Shown here: piece after piece, positions 15,900-25,436 of the stretch
How the letters are laid out: each line of letters opens with the position of its first letter
How positions within the stretch are numbered: the first letter of the stretch is position 1
DNA from: Prevotella sp. P6B1
Lineage (GTDB): Bacteria > Bacteroidota > Bacteroidia > Bacteroidales > Bacteroidaceae
Assembly: GCF_000702825.1 (NCBI RefSeq)
Contig: NZ_JNKF01000001.1
Span: forward strand, 1-64,000
Direction: 5' to 3'
DNA length: 64,000 nt
Notes under the pieces: model-generated
Told to the model about the DNA's origin: nothing
Seen by the model: only the letters and a program-made list of their open reading frames with translations
The model's database searches: none
Translations under genes and position numbers: made by a program

Positions 15900-17846
15900 A
15901 TGATGATTAACATTACATTCCCAGACGGATCTGTTCGTTCGTATGAGCAGGGCGTAACTGGTTTCCAGATTGCAGAGAGCATCTCTCCAGCTCTCGCACG
16001 CAGCGTTGTAAGCTGTGGAGTAAACGGTGAGACAGTAGAGCTGAACCGTCCTATTAACGAGGACGCCACTATCGCGCTCTACAAGTTTGACGACGAGCAG
16101 GGTAAGCATACCTTCTGGCACACATCGGCCCACTTGCTGGCCGAGGCTCTACAGGAGTTGTATCCTGGCATTCAGTTCGGTTTCGGACCTGCTGTCGAGA
16201 ATGGTTTCTTCTATGATGTGCTGCTGAAGGATGGCGAGAGCATCAAGGAGAGCGATTTCCCCAAGATTGAGGCTAAGATGAAGGAACTGGCTGGTAAGAA
16301 AGAGCCTGTTGTTCGTCGTGAGGTACCCAAGGCCGAGGCCCTGAAGCAGTTTGCTGAGTGGGGACAGACCTATAAGTGCGAGCACATCGAGCAGGATCTT
16401 GAAGACGGTTCTATCACCACCTATACCCAGGGTAATTTCACCGACCTGTGCCGTGGTCCACACCTCGTGGATACAGGCGAGATCAAGGCTGTTAAGCTGA
16501 CAAGCGTTGCCGGTGCTTTCTGGCGTGGCGATGCTAACCGCGAGCAGATGCAGCGCTTGTACGGTATCTCATTCCCCAAGAAGAAGATGCTCGACGAGTA
16601 TCTCGAGATGCTGGAGGAGGCTAAGAAGCGCGACCACCGTAAGATTGGTAAGGAGATGGAACTCTTTATGTTCTCAGAGAAGGTAGGTAAGGGTCTGCCC
16701 ATCTGGTTGCCAAAGGGTACCGAGCTCCGTCTGCGCCTGCAGGATCACCTGCGCAAGGTTCAGAAGCGTTTCGGTTATCAGGAGGTTATCACTCCACATA
16801 TCGGTTCTAAGAACCTCTACGTTACCTCTGGTCACTATGCACACTATGGCAAGGATTCATTCCAGCCTATCCATACCCCTGAGGAGGACGAGGAGTACAT
16901 GCTGAAGCCCATGAACTGTCCTCATCACTGCGAGATTTTCGCTTGGAAGCCCCGTTCATACCGTGACCTGCCTCTGCGTATAGCTGAGTTCGGTACTGTA
17001 TATCGCTACGAGCAGAGTGGTGAGTTGCACGGACTGACTCGTGTACGTTCGTTCACACAGGATGATGCCCACCTGTTCTGTCGTCCCGACCAGGTTAAGC
17101 AGGAGTTCCTCAACGTGATGGATATCATCGGCATCGTGCTCACTGCCTTCGGATTCAACTTCGAGGCTCAGATTTCTCTGCGCGATCCTAACGACCACGA
17201 GAAGTACGTTGGTACTGATGAGGACTGGGCACTGGCTGAGAAGGCTATTGTTGAGGCTTGTCAGGAGAAGGGCCTGCCCGCAAAGGTAGAATACGGCGAG
17301 GCTGCTTTCTATGGTCCAAAGCTCGACTTCATGATTAAGGACGCTATCGGTCGTCGCTGGCAGCTGGGTACTATTCAGGTTGACTACAACCTGCCTAAGC
17401 GCTTCAACCTCGAGTACACCGATGAGGACAACCAGAAGAAGACACCTGTTATGATTCACCGTGCACCATTTGGATCAATGGAGCGTTTCTGCGCTGTGCT
17501 GATCGAGCACACCAGTGGTCACTTCCCCCTGTGGCTGACACCTGATCAGGTGGCTATCCTGCCTCTGTCGGAGAAGTACAACGACTATGCTCAGGAGGTT
17601 GCCAAGAAGTTCGATATGGGTGGCGTCCGTGCTACTGTCGATATGCGTAACGAAAAGCTGGGTCGTAAGATTCGCGATAACGAGCTGAAGCGTATTCCTT
17701 ACATGGTTATCGTAGGCGAGAAGGAAGCTGCCGAGGGTACTGTAGCTGTTCGTCCTCAGGGCGGTGGCGAGCAGAGCGTGAAGACCATTCAGGAGTTCAT
17801 CGATGAGGTGAACGCTCGTGTGGCCGAGATGACAAAAGACTTCTAA
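15900..17846 (+). CDS. thrS: Threonyl-tRNA synthetase
   Basis: A 648-residue class II synthetase, normal length. The N-terminal TGS domain starts [18 protein letters not shown]. The editing domain contains [10 protein letters not shown] (HxxxH zinc site). The catalytic core has [10 protein letters not shown] with the zinc-binding Cys, motif 2 around [20 protein letters not shown] and motif 3 at [11 protein letters not shown]. The C-terminal anticodon-binding domain begins at [10 protein letters not shown]. An upstream extension to 15789 overlaps the TPR gene and lacks family similarity, so the ATG at 15900 is chosen. It is followed by infC. Confidence 0.97.
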   Translation: MMINITFPDGSVRSYEQGVTGFQIAESISPALARSVVSCGVNGETVELNRPINEDATIALYKFDDEQGKHTFWHTSAHLLAEALQELYPGIQFGFGPAVENGFFYDVLLKDGESIKESDFPKIEAKMKELAGKKEPVVRREVPKAEALKQFAEWGQTYKCEHIEQDLEDGSITTYTQGNFTDLCRGPHLVDTGEIKAVKLTSVAGAFWRGDANREQMQRLYGISFPKKKMLDEYLEMLEEAKKRDHRKIGKEMELFMFSEKVGKGLPIWLPKGTELRLRLQDHLRKVQKRFGYQEVITPHIGSKNLYVTSGHYAHYGKDSFQPIHTPEEDEEYMLKPMNCPHHCEIFAWKPRSYRDLPLRIAEFGTVYRYEQSGELHGLTRVRSFTQDDAHLFCRPDQVKQEFLNVMDIIGIVLTAFGFNFEAQISLRDPNDHEKYVGTDEDWALAEKAIVEACQEKGLPAKVEYGEAAFYGPKLDFMIKDAIGRRWQLGTIQVDYNLPKRFNLEYTDEDNQKKTPVMIHRAPFGSMERFCAVLIEHTSGHFPLWLTPDQVAILPLSEKYNDYAQEVAKKFDMGGVRATVDMRNEKLGRKIRDNELKRIPYMVIVGEKEAAEGTVAVRPQGGGEQSVKTIQEFIDEVNARVAEMTKDF

Positions 17847-17912
17847 TGTTAAATATTTATAAAAGATATCATAAAGTTAATATTTCGGAGGTCAAAGTTC
17901 AAGGAAAATTAG

Positions 17913-17920
17913 TAATTTTG
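17913..17920 (+). promoter_or_regulatory. -7 element of the infC operon
   Basis: TAATTTTG followed by CAGCC, 27 bases before infC. Confidence 0.5.
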
Positions 17921-17946
17921 CAGCCGATTTTCATAAAAAGTAGTTA

Positions 17947-18648
17947 ATGAAGAATGACAAATTGAAGAATCAGTACCGTATCAACGAACAGATTCGAGTA
18001 CGTGAAGTCCGCATCGTAGGCGACGAGGGATCGTCGGTAATGTCTACGCGTGATGCACTCAACCAGGCCCGTGACATGGGAGTAGATCTCGTGGAAATCT
18101 CGCCCAATGCCAATCCGCCTGTATGTCGTCTCATCGACTACTCTAAGTTCCTCTACCAGCAGAAGAAGCGCCAGAAGGAAATGAAGGCCAAGCAGGTAAA
18201 GGTGGAGGTAAAGGAAATCCGATTCGGACCTCAGACCGATGAGCACGACTATCAGTTCAAACTGAAGCACGCTCGCGAATTCCTCGAGGAGGGCAACAAG
18301 GTACGTGCCTACGTATTCTTTCGTGGTCGCTCCATCCTGTTCAAGGAGCAGGGCGAGGTTCTGCTGCTCCGTTTTGCCAACGACCTCGAAGAGGTAGGAA
18401 AGGTAGAGGGTATGCCATCGCTCGAAGGCAAGAAGATGTTCCTCTATCTGGCTCCCAAGAAGGCTGGTTCAGCCAAGAAGTCGCAGCAGGCCCGCGACCG
18501 TGAGGCTGCTCAGGCCGAAGCAAAGGAGCAGGCTAAACAGCAGAAGGAGGCCGAAGAGCAGCAGGTTCCAGCTAATGGAGGTCTGTTTGCCAATGCCAAA
18601 ATCAGTGCAGAGGCGCTGCAGAAGTTGCAGGATACTGATAAAGAGTAA
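17947..18648 (+). CDS. infC: Translation initiation factor IF-3
   Basis: A 233-residue protein. The N-domain ([20 protein letters not shown] through [14 protein letters not shown]) and C-domain ([20 protein letters not shown] to [13 protein letters not shown]) are both present. A 60-residue Lys/Glu/Gln/Ala-rich extension follows, as in Bacteroidetes IF-3. The start is ATG, not the AUU used for autoregulation in Escherichia coli. It is the first gene of the conserved infC-rpmI-rplT operon. Confidence 0.97.
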   Translation: MKNDKLKNQYRINEQIRVREVRIVGDEGSSVMSTRDALNQARDMGVDLVEISPNANPPVCRLIDYSKFLYQQKKRQKEMKAKQVKVEVKEIRFGPQTDEHDYQFKLKHAREFLEEGNKVRAYVFFRGRSILFKEQGEVLLLRFANDLEEVGKVEGMPSLEGKKMFLYLAPKKAGSAKKSQQARDREAAQAEAKEQAKQQKEAEEQQVPANGGLFANAKISAEALQKLQDTDKE

Positions 18649-18718
18649 AAAAAGAAGGTGGCGCGCCCGGTATATGCGTTGCCGCTGGATATTAATAACA
18701 ATTTAAATTTTTAAAACA

Positions 18719-18916
18719 ATGCCAAAAGTAAAGACAAACTCTGGTGCTAAGAAGAGATTCACTTTCACCGGAACAGGTAAGGTAAAGAGACGTCATGCCT
18801 TCCACAGTCACATTCTGACTAAGAAGACCAAGAAGCAGAAGCGCAACTTGGTAGGTACAACTATCGTTGACAACAGCAACATGAAGCAGGTTCGCGATCT
18901 GTTGTGTCTCCGTTAA
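18719..18916 (+). CDS. rpmI: 50S ribosomal protein L35
   Basis: 65 residues, starts MPKVKTNSGAKKRFTFTGTG and is strongly basic, as expected of bL35. Located 70 bases after infC and 34 bases before rplT. Confidence 0.97.
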   Translation: MPKVKTNSGAKKRFTFTGTGKVKRRHAFHSHILTKKTKKQKRNLVGTTIVDNSNMKQVRDLLCLR

Positions 18917-18950
18917 ACCTATTGTCTAACATTTTAAAGTAAGAAGAATT

Positions 18951-19295
18951 ATGCCAAGATCAGTAAATCACGTTGCATCAAGAGCAAAGCGTAAGAGAAT
19001 TTTGAAGCTTACCCGCGGCTACTTCGGAGCTCGCAAGAATGTTTGGACAGTAGCTAAGAACACATGGGAGAAGGGTTTGACCTATGCCTATCGTGATCGT
19101 CGTAACAAGAAGCGTAACTTCCGCAGCCTGTGGATCCAGCGTATCAACGCTGCCGCTCGCCAGGAGGGTATGAGCTACTCAGTTCTGATGGGTAACCTCG
19201 CCAAGGCAGGTATCGAGATCAACCGTAAGGTTCTCGCTGACCTCGCTATGAACAATCCCGAGGCTTTCAAGGCCATCGTAGAGAAGGTGAAGTAA
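18951..19295 (+). CDS. rplT: 50S ribosomal protein L20
   Basis: 114 residues, starts [20 protein letters not shown]; typical bL20 length and composition, needed for early 50S assembly. Last gene of its operon, followed by a strong terminator. Confidence 0.98.
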   Translation: MPRSVNHVASRAKRKRILKLTRGYFGARKNVWTVAKNTWEKGLTYAYRDRRNKKRNFRSLWIQRINAAARQEGMSYSVLMGNLAKAGIEINRKVLADLAMNNPEAFKAIVEKVK

Positions 19296-19320
19296 ATAAC
19301 GACTTACCAGTCTTAAGAAT

Positions 19321-19356
19321 AGAGCGATCTGCCACTAGCAGACCGCTCTTTTTTTC
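19321..19356 (+). terminator. Terminator of infC-rpmI-rplT
   Basis: 12-bp stem AGAGCGATCTGC / GCAGACCGCTCT with one A-C mismatch, loop CACTA, then a run of seven or more T. Confidence 0.9.
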
Positions 19357-19441
19357 TAAGTACTTTTCACTTGCAAAGTAGTTAGCACGCAATAATTCTT
19401 TAGGTACTTTGCAAAAAAAACAAATTACGGGATTTATCATG

Positions 19442-19471
19442 AAATAAGCAGGCTGATGTGCCTGCTTATTT
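19442..19471. terminator. Terminator hairpin downstream of the caspase operon
   Basis: Perfect 12-bp stem AAATAAGCAGGC / GCCTGCTTATTT with a 6-base loop, 7 bases past the stop codon of the minus-strand caspase gene. The T-run is short, so it may be a weak bidirectional terminator. Confidence 0.7.
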
Positions 19472-19477
19472 CTTAGT

Positions 19478-21412
19478 TTATTTGTTGAGTTTGATGTTTC
19501 GCCAATCGCCTGTCAGATCGGAAGAACAGGTAACGGTAGGCGTTTGAAGCTTGCGGTTCAGCACAACCGACTTCTGTTTGACATTGTCGATGATATACTG
19601 TCCCAAATCGCCTAAGGATACATTACCCTTCGTGCTCTGCAACTTCTTCAGCAGATAGTAGGTAAACATACCGTGGCCCTGATCCTTGTAAGGGAATGCA
19701 GTCTGGTCATCACTGGCTGCACTGAATACAATCAGGTTGCCGGTAGGACGCTCCTGGCGGGCTACGAGTGCCACACCACGGGCATTGGCCATCAGGGTGC
19801 CGCCTTCGCCTGTAGAGCCGCTAAAGCAGGCATCCAGGAATACGACTACCTGTTTGGCGCCCAAAGCAGAAAGTTCACCGTAGAGCTTCTTCAGCGGATA
19901 GCAAGCTTCGGTCTGAGAGCCGTCGGCATCGATAGGTAACAGGAAGGCATCACGACTTGACTCGTTAGGAATACCATGGCCGGCATAATAGAATATCACG
20001 CGGATATCATTATAGGCACTGGCGATATTGGTGATGTCCTGTATCGCACGGATCATGACACCATAGGTGGCATTAGGATACTGGCGGATATTCTCCTTGG
20101 GCAGACCCAGAGTCTGTTCGCAGTACTGAGCGAAAACTTTGCCGTCATTGCCAGCCATGGGCACAGGAGGCACGGCGGTGTAGTCCTCGTTGGCAATGAT
20201 GACAGCAAACGTCTTATCATTATTGCCCTTGCTCTTAGGAATGTTCACATCGACATCAGACACACCGACAACCACTTCCTTCTTACCGATCTTGGTCTTG
20301 TTCTCACTGCCTTTCGAATTAGCCAGCATGCTATAGTCGATTTCGGTGAAGTTGGCATTGATCTGTGTCTCGTTGTAGGCCAGCGCCTTCTGGTTGCTGT
20401 AGGTGTAGATCTTACCTGCGGGGGTAGAGAAGGTGAGACCTGCCAACGCCAGCTTTCGGTTGGAGATGACGAAGTTCTGATTGTACACTTTCACATTGTT
20501 CCAGTTATCGGCAAAGTCGCGTGCCTCGTTGTTGCTGCGTGGTACGTTCAGCACGATATCGCCGTAGGGGCTCTCGATGAGGAACGACTGGTTCTCGGCG
20601 TCGTAGGGCTTGATCTTCAGGTCCTGTACGCCCATCTGCTTGGCAAAACGCTGCACGTATTCGTCCATCAGGATTTTCTGCAGGTCTTCCTGCTTTTTCT
20701 TGGCGGTCGTCTCATTCACGCGGAGTTTGTATTCATCAATAGTCTCGTAGGGGTCTTTCACCTTCCACTCGTTCATGCTCTTTTCGATGGATGCCTTGGC
20801 AAACACATCGAAGTCGGGCACACCTTTATAGATATCAACAAACTCCTCCTCGCTCTTCTTGCGTTGAGCGACGATACCCTCAGCTTCTTTCAGGAACTGA
20901 AGTACGCGTGGATGCTTAGATACATCCGTCACGTCCATATACTCCTTCAGGTATAGGATGGCGTCATCGTACTGTTCGGCATTGTAGGTACGGGCGGCTA
21001 CGAAGTACACTAACTGCGGATAGTAGCTGTCCTTGCGCAGGCCCTCGGTCTGCATCTCCTTCATCATGGCCACGCCGATAGCTGTCTTGGCGAATGCCAT
21101 AGCCAGCGAATCCTTATGCACCTGTGAGCAGTGGCCTGCTCCACCTTTCAGAAAGGGGTAGAGTGACGTCAGAACCGATTTGCACTTGTCGTAACCATCC
21201 ACACCGCTGGGGGTAGCTGTCAGAATGGTCTTGTACACCTTAGTGCACTCCAACGCCTTCACGTAGATCTGCTCTTTCGTGAACGACGTGTCGGCACGCA
21301 TAAACATAAATTGTTTGTACATCGCGTCAGCATCTGTCATCGTCTGCGCTCGGGCAGACCATGAACAGATGGTTAGCATCGCGATATAAAAGATTCTTTT
21401 TCTCATAATCAA
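19478..21412 (-). CDS. Secreted caspase-family (peptidase C14) protein
   Basis: A 644-residue protein with a signal peptide (IFYIAMLTICSWSARAQ). Residues about 30-195 are helical and repeat-like. Residues about 225-345 form a module shared with the two upstream genes (ETIDEYKLRVNETTAKKK, then a strand-rich part). The caspase-fold domain spans about 400-630, with catalytic His479 in YYAGHG and Cys529 in LDACFSG, so the protease should be active. The domain resembles metacaspase/gingipain-like C14 peptidases; substrate unknown. It starts 9 bases after the preceding gene in a three-gene minus operon, and is probably periplasmic or surface-exposed. Confidence 0.88.
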   Translation of the reverse strand: MIMRKRIFYIAMLTICSWSARAQTMTDADAMYKQFMFMRADTSFTKEQIYVKALECTKVYKTILTATPSGVDGYDKCKSVLTSLYPFLKGGAGHCSQVHKDSLAMAFAKTAIGVAMMKEMQTEGLRKDSYYPQLVYFVAARTYNAEQYDDAILYLKEYMDVTDVSKHPRVLQFLKEAEGIVAQRKKSEEEFVDIYKGVPDFDVFAKASIEKSMNEWKVKDPYETIDEYKLRVNETTAKKKQEDLQKILMDEYVQRFAKQMGVQDLKIKPYDAENQSFLIESPYGDIVLNVPRSNNEARDFADNWNNVKVYNQNFVISNRKLALAGLTFSTPAGKIYTYSNQKALAYNETQINANFTEIDYSMLANSKGSENKTKIGKKEVVVGVSDVDVNIPKSKGNNDKTFAVIIANEDYTAVPPVPMAGNDGKVFAQYCEQTLGLPKENIRQYPNATYGVMIRAIQDITNIASAYNDIRVIFYYAGHGIPNESSRDAFLLPIDADGSQTEACYPLKKLYGELSALGAKQVVVFLDACFSGSTGEGGTLMANARGVALVARQERPTGNLIVFSAASDDQTAFPYKDQGHGMFTYYLLKKLQSTKGNVSLGDLGQYIIDNVKQKSVVLNRKLQTPTVTCSSDLTGDWRNIKLNK

Positions 21413-21421
21413 TGTGATTTG

Positions 21422-23191
21422 TTAGAATGCATCGATAAATGTGTACTGCACATGGATGCGACGGAACTTACTTCCTTTCTGAGTGGATACCTCGATCAGG
21501 TAGTTATAGTCGCGCTGCATCTTCTTGATGGCAGTAATCTCCTTCTCAATCCAGTCCTTGACGCCGAGTGCACGGGCGAAAGCCAGCTGCTCGTTGGTGG
21601 CTATGCCTTCCTCGCGAGTCAGCGACAGCTTCATGGGTTGGCCGTTCTTGTAAACGGTCTGATCATGATATTCGCCATACTGTGCGTTGTAGGCTATCGG
21701 ACGTACGATGGGGGAGGCATCGGCTGTACCGGTAATCTTGACGATGACCTGTTTGCCCTCGGCCAGATATTGGCTGAAGTCCTGTTCGAAAGCCTTCTTC
21801 ATGATCTGTAGCATCAGAACGGCTGCCTTCGACTCTGTGGTTACATAGTGACCGGGCTTGAAGTCATCGCGGGCAGAGAACTGCTCTTCTACCTCGTAGG
21901 TCAGACCTACGTTATAGTTGATGATGCTGTGACCGGCAGCGTCTTTGGCTGGTTCTACATTTGAGTTGACAGAGATGTGGGTGTGATCGGTGATCACCTT
22001 ATCGTCCTTGGCCAGATTAACCATGTTGTCCATGATGGCTGCAAGATTGGTTTCCTTCATCTGTGTCTCGCTCAGTACATTCAGAGGCAGGTAGTTCGTG
22101 TCGTTCCTAATCTCATTAAGCGACATCTTCTGCAGATTATCAAAGGTGTAGGACTTGCCTGTGGCAGGGTTGTACACCTCGGCATATACGAGCTCGAAGC
22201 TATCATCGGGATGCAGCGTGTATTTGGGGTTGCGCAATTGGAGATTGCTGGCGCCATAGAGCGATGCAGCCTCTTTCTCATCCATATCCAGGAAGAAGTC
22301 GGGCATGGATGTGGCGTGAACAGCCAGTTTCTTCAGTACGGGGTTATAGTCGCCGAAGCTGATCTCGGTAGGCTGCAGCATGTTGGTTGCCATCTTGGTA
22401 GAGATCTCGTACTCCAATAGACGGGCCTGAGCGGCACGCGCCTCATCGCTGGTACGCAATTGGTATTCCTCCAAAGTCTCGTTAGGCATCTGCTGGAGCC
22501 AGGTGTCCAACTGTTCTTTCAGGGTGTTGGTCATCATCTGATAGTTGGTCAGCGTGGGTTGAACGGCTTCAACAATCTTGGTGGCTGGCGCGTTATACTT
22601 GTGGCCGAAACGATAGTTGATACCCAACAGGGCTACAAGTCCCTTCTCGTCCTGGTAGCATGTGCCTTTGGAGTGGCTTGCCATATTGTTGGCGCTCACT
22701 TCAAGTGAGAGACCGATGCGCTCAGAGAGTGGCTGGTCGGCACGCAGACCTACGCGCAGGTTCAGCGAGGCGTTGTGCTTCCATTTGTCTTCAGGTGTTT
22801 CGCGGTCGAAGGTATAAGCCATACCGAGGCCGCCAATCAAGTAGAGATTCAGTGGGCGAACGGTATTGCGTGAAAAAATGTGGGTGACATTCAGCAACAT
22901 ATCGGCGTTGGTGTTCACGTAATTGAAGTCGTATGATGGATTTGACTTGGCTTTCCAACCGCTGAAATGCAGGCGGAAACCAATAGGCTGTGACATATAA
23001 CCATAGGACAATGCTACCGTGGGTGAGGTGAGCTTGAATAGTTTATAGTCACCAAAAGTAGTACGAACACCACCTTGGGCTTCGATGAAGTGATACGACT
23101 GCAGTTGGCTTGCATCCTGAGCCATGGCATTTGCTGCCATGGCCATCAGGATCGTTGCTATGAATACTTTCTTTTTCATACAATAGTTCAA
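21422..23191 (-). CDS. Envelope protein: beta-barrel-like N-terminus, shared module, OmpA-like C-terminus
   Basis: A 589-residue protein with a signal peptide ending ANAMAQ. Residues about 30-190 alternate like a small outer-membrane barrel (FRLHFSGWKAK, LNLYLIGGLGMAYTF, LEVSANNMAS, LLGINYRFGH). The shared module follows (MPNETLEEYQLRTSDEARAA; GDYNPVLKKLAVHATSMPDF; VYNPATGKSYTFDNLQ). The last 130 residues resemble an OmpA-like domain: VIVKITGTADASP, then NEQLAFARALGVKDWIEKEI, ending in FRRIHVQYTFID. They are very similar to the end of the upstream gene product. No known family name is assigned; role inferred as an outer-membrane scaffold of the caspase cluster. Confidence 0.7.
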   Translation of the reverse strand: MNYCMKKKVFIATILMAMAANAMAQDASQLQSYHFIEAQGGVRTTFGDYKLFKLTSPTVALSYGYMSQPIGFRLHFSGWKAKSNPSYDFNYVNTNADMLLNVTHIFSRNTVRPLNLYLIGGLGMAYTFDRETPEDKWKHNASLNLRVGLRADQPLSERIGLSLEVSANNMASHSKGTCYQDEKGLVALLGINYRFGHKYNAPATKIVEAVQPTLTNYQMMTNTLKEQLDTWLQQMPNETLEEYQLRTSDEARAAQARLLEYEISTKMATNMLQPTEISFGDYNPVLKKLAVHATSMPDFFLDMDEKEAASLYGASNLQLRNPKYTLHPDDSFELVYAEVYNPATGKSYTFDNLQKMSLNEIRNDTNYLPLNVLSETQMKETNLAAIMDNMVNLAKDDKVITDHTHISVNSNVEPAKDAAGHSIINYNVGLTYEVEEQFSARDDFKPGHYVTTESKAAVLMLQIMKKAFEQDFSQYLAEGKQVIVKITGTADASPIVRPIAYNAQYGEYHDQTVYKNGQPMKLSLTREEGIATNEQLAFARALGVKDWIEKEITAIKKMQRDYNYLIEVSTQKGSKFRRIHVQYTFIDAF

Positions 23192-23220
23192 TAAACAGTT
23201 CTGGTTTGGTTTTGTTTTGT

Positions 23221-25281
23221 TTAGAAGGCATCGATGAAGGTGCAGAGTACGCTGATGCGGCGATACTTACTGCCTTCCTGCTTAGATACCTCGATGTGAT
23301 ATTCATAATCGCGGTTCATCTTCTCGAACGAGGAGAGCTCCTTCTCCATATAGTGCTTTACGCCGATTGCACGGGCAAATGCCAACTGGTCGTTGGTAGC
23401 GATACCTTCCTTCTTGTTCAGGCTGACATTGTTCAGCTCGCCGTCTTTGTAAACAGGCTCCTGGTCGAACTCTCCGTAGCGACCGTCGTAGGCAATGGCA
23501 CGAGCGATAGGAGAGGCGTCGGCTGTACCCTTGATGGCAATCTTGACGCGCTTGCCTTCGACAGCGTACTTGGCAAAGTCGTTCTCAAAGGCTTTCTTCA
23601 TAATCTTCAGCATCGACATGGCAGCACCCGATTCCTCGGTGTTGTAGCGACCGGGCTTGAAGTCGTCGCGAGCCGAGAATGCCTCTTCCACCTCGTAGGT
23701 AAACTGTACGTTGTAGTTGATAATGTTCTTACCATCGGCATCCACAGCAGGCTCTGCGTTAGCATTTACAGAGATGTGGGTCTTGTCAGAGATGGTCTGC
23801 TCCTGAATAGCCTGACTGATAATGTCTTCCTTGATACCTTCAAGTGCGGTCTCCTCCATATTTGTGGCACGGATTACCTCCAGTGGTACAAAGTTGGCAT
23901 TCTCGTTCATCTTGGCCAGATTCTGGCGCTCCAGGTTATCGAAGATATAGGTCTTGCCGTTGGTGGGGTTATAGATCTCGGCATATACCATCTCAAACTT
24001 ATCGTCAGGGTTCAGACCGTACTTAACGTTCTTGAACTGCAGCTTGGCATTGGGATCGAACTCGCCCAGCTCGTTGAACGGTACATCGAGGAATATGTCG
24101 GGCATTGAGCTGGAGTGCAGGGTCAGTTTCTTGGTGGTGGTGTTATAATCGCCTACCTGGAAATCGCTGGTCTCCAGAAGTCCTGCTGCCATCTTGGTGG
24201 CAAATTCGCGCTCAATCTCGCTTGCCATCTTGGCGCGTGTCTCATCGTTTACACGCTCGTTGTAAGCCTCGAGTGTCTCGCCTGGCATCTGCTTCATCCA
24301 CTGATTCAGCTTTTCGTTCAGCTCAATGCTCATCATCTTGTTCAGATAGGGCTTCATGCCTTCAACTTCACGGTAAACCAGTGCATTGTTGGAGTTGTAG
24401 ATAATAAACGGCTTATTGTCGTTCTGGTTGAACACAAATCGTAGATCGCTGGTGCCACCTTCTGCATTCTCCAGGAAAATGCGCTCTGTGGGATCAAGCA
24501 AATTGATTGCCGAGATGCGTTTGTCGCTGTTCAGTACCAAGGCGTATTTACCATCGTGGTTAGCCTGTACGGCCAGTGCGCTACCCAAATCATCAATCGT
24601 AGCCTTTTGGTTGAATGTGGTGGTCTCGTAAATGGCCAATTTGCCATCGGCGGTCAGCACCATCAGCTTGCTGTTATTATCGCCGAATGCAAAATCATTG
24701 ATGGGACTATTGCAGGTAATAGTCTTGCGTACAGTGCCTCTCTCTGCATTCCATACCTCTAAAGTCTTGCCATTGCTACATGCTAAGAAATAGTTATTGC
24801 CGCTGAATAACATCTTCTGTGGCACGATGGATGAGCCGAAGGTCTTGATGACCTGTTTGCCACGTGGATCATAGAATCGGATTTGTCTGTCGTTTGCTGC
24901 AACAGCCAGTTGCTTGGCATCGGGAGTATAGGCTAATGCCGTGATGTTGATGTCCTTCAACTTGATTTTTCCAATAGGTGTTTCTTGTTCGCTCAAGTTG
25001 TAGATTTCAGCATAAGTATAGCCTTTCTTAGTCTTCTGCAGACTGATAATAGAGCTATAAGCTGGATTGATACGCACAGACTTAACGGTATCGCTGGCAC
25101 TATACAATTCGATGCCGCGATTGGCATATACAGCCTTACCATTGTAATAGAAAACTCCAAACGCGTGGTTGTCGAATCCCTGTGGGTATTGCTTTTGTTT
25201 CAACTCGCGCAGATTGTCCTGTGCCATACACATGCCTCCAGATAGGAGGGTCAAAACGAATAGTGAGATAATCTTTTTCAT
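23221..25281 (-). CDS. Envelope protein: beta-propeller-like N-terminus, shared module, OmpA-like C-terminus
   Basis: A 686-residue protein with a signal peptide (LFVLTLLSGGMCMAQ). Residues about 30-310 contain WD40/propeller-type blades (ALAYTPDAKQLAVAANDRQIRFYD; NDFAFGDNNSKLMVLTADGK). Residues 320-480 hold the same module as the two downstream proteins (MPGETLEAYNERVNDETRAK; GDYNTTTKKLTLHSSSMPDI; IYNPTNGKTYIFDNL). The end is OmpA-like (IKGTADASPIARAIA, NDQLAFARAIGVK, YRRISVLCTFIDAF). First gene of the caspase operon. The paralogy with the next gene is obvious from about residue 315 to the end. Confidence 0.7.
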   Translation of the reverse strand: MKKIISLFVLTLLSGGMCMAQDNLRELKQKQYPQGFDNHAFGVFYYNGKAVYANRGIELYSASDTVKSVRINPAYSSIISLQKTKKGYTYAEIYNLSEQETPIGKIKLKDINITALAYTPDAKQLAVAANDRQIRFYDPRGKQVIKTFGSSIVPQKMLFSGNNYFLACSNGKTLEVWNAERGTVRKTITCNSPINDFAFGDNNSKLMVLTADGKLAIYETTTFNQKATIDDLGSALAVQANHDGKYALVLNSDKRISAINLLDPTERIFLENAEGGTSDLRFVFNQNDNKPFIIYNSNNALVYREVEGMKPYLNKMMSIELNEKLNQWMKQMPGETLEAYNERVNDETRAKMASEIEREFATKMAAGLLETSDFQVGDYNTTTKKLTLHSSSMPDIFLDVPFNELGEFDPNAKLQFKNVKYGLNPDDKFEMVYAEIYNPTNGKTYIFDNLERQNLAKMNENANFVPLEVIRATNMEETALEGIKEDIISQAIQEQTISDKTHISVNANAEPAVDADGKNIINYNVQFTYEVEEAFSARDDFKPGRYNTEESGAAMSMLKIMKKAFENDFAKYAVEGKRVKIAIKGTADASPIARAIAYDGRYGEFDQEPVYKDGELNNVSLNKKEGIATNDQLAFARAIGVKHYMEKELSSFEKMNRDYEYHIEVSKQEGSKYRRISVLCTFIDAF

Positions 25282-25326
25282 CGCTTATAACATTTATAGG
25301 TTCTAAGTTTTTATTTATTATCGCGA

Positions 25327-25356
25327 CAAATATACAAAGAAATTGTTAAAAACAAA
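25327..25356 (-). promoter_or_regulatory. Promoter of the caspase operon
   Basis: Minus strand TTTG (25353-25356), 18 bases, TATATTTG (25327-25334). It sits in the short divergent region shared with the DUF4384 gene. Confidence 0.65.
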
Positions 25357-25372
25357 CATTTAATAGAAAAAA

Positions 25373-25404
25373 TTTGCACTATTGGCGAAATTTCTTTATT
25401 TTTG
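25373..25404 (+). promoter_or_regulatory. Promoter of the DUF4384 gene
   Basis: TTTG (25373-25376), 20 bases, TATTTTTG (25397-25404), followed by a 32-base leader to the ATG at 25437. Confidence 0.7.
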
Positions 25405-25436
25405 CAGCGTATTTATATAAAAAATGTGGTTTTATC

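Noticed and set aside
18649-18718. L20-type autoregulatory leader before rpmI
   Set aside because: The 70-base gap contains GGCGCGCC and AT-rich sequence, but I could not fold a convincing L20-binding mimic by eye.
19976-20956. Long plus-strand open frame opposite the caspase gene
   Set aside because: It mirrors the codon pattern of the caspase gene, has no family features, and the opposite strand encodes clear catalytic motifs.
23206-24108. Long plus-strand open frame opposite the propeller/OmpA-like gene
   Set aside because: Hydrophobic-looking translation is a typical antisense shadow; the minus strand matches its paralogue closely.
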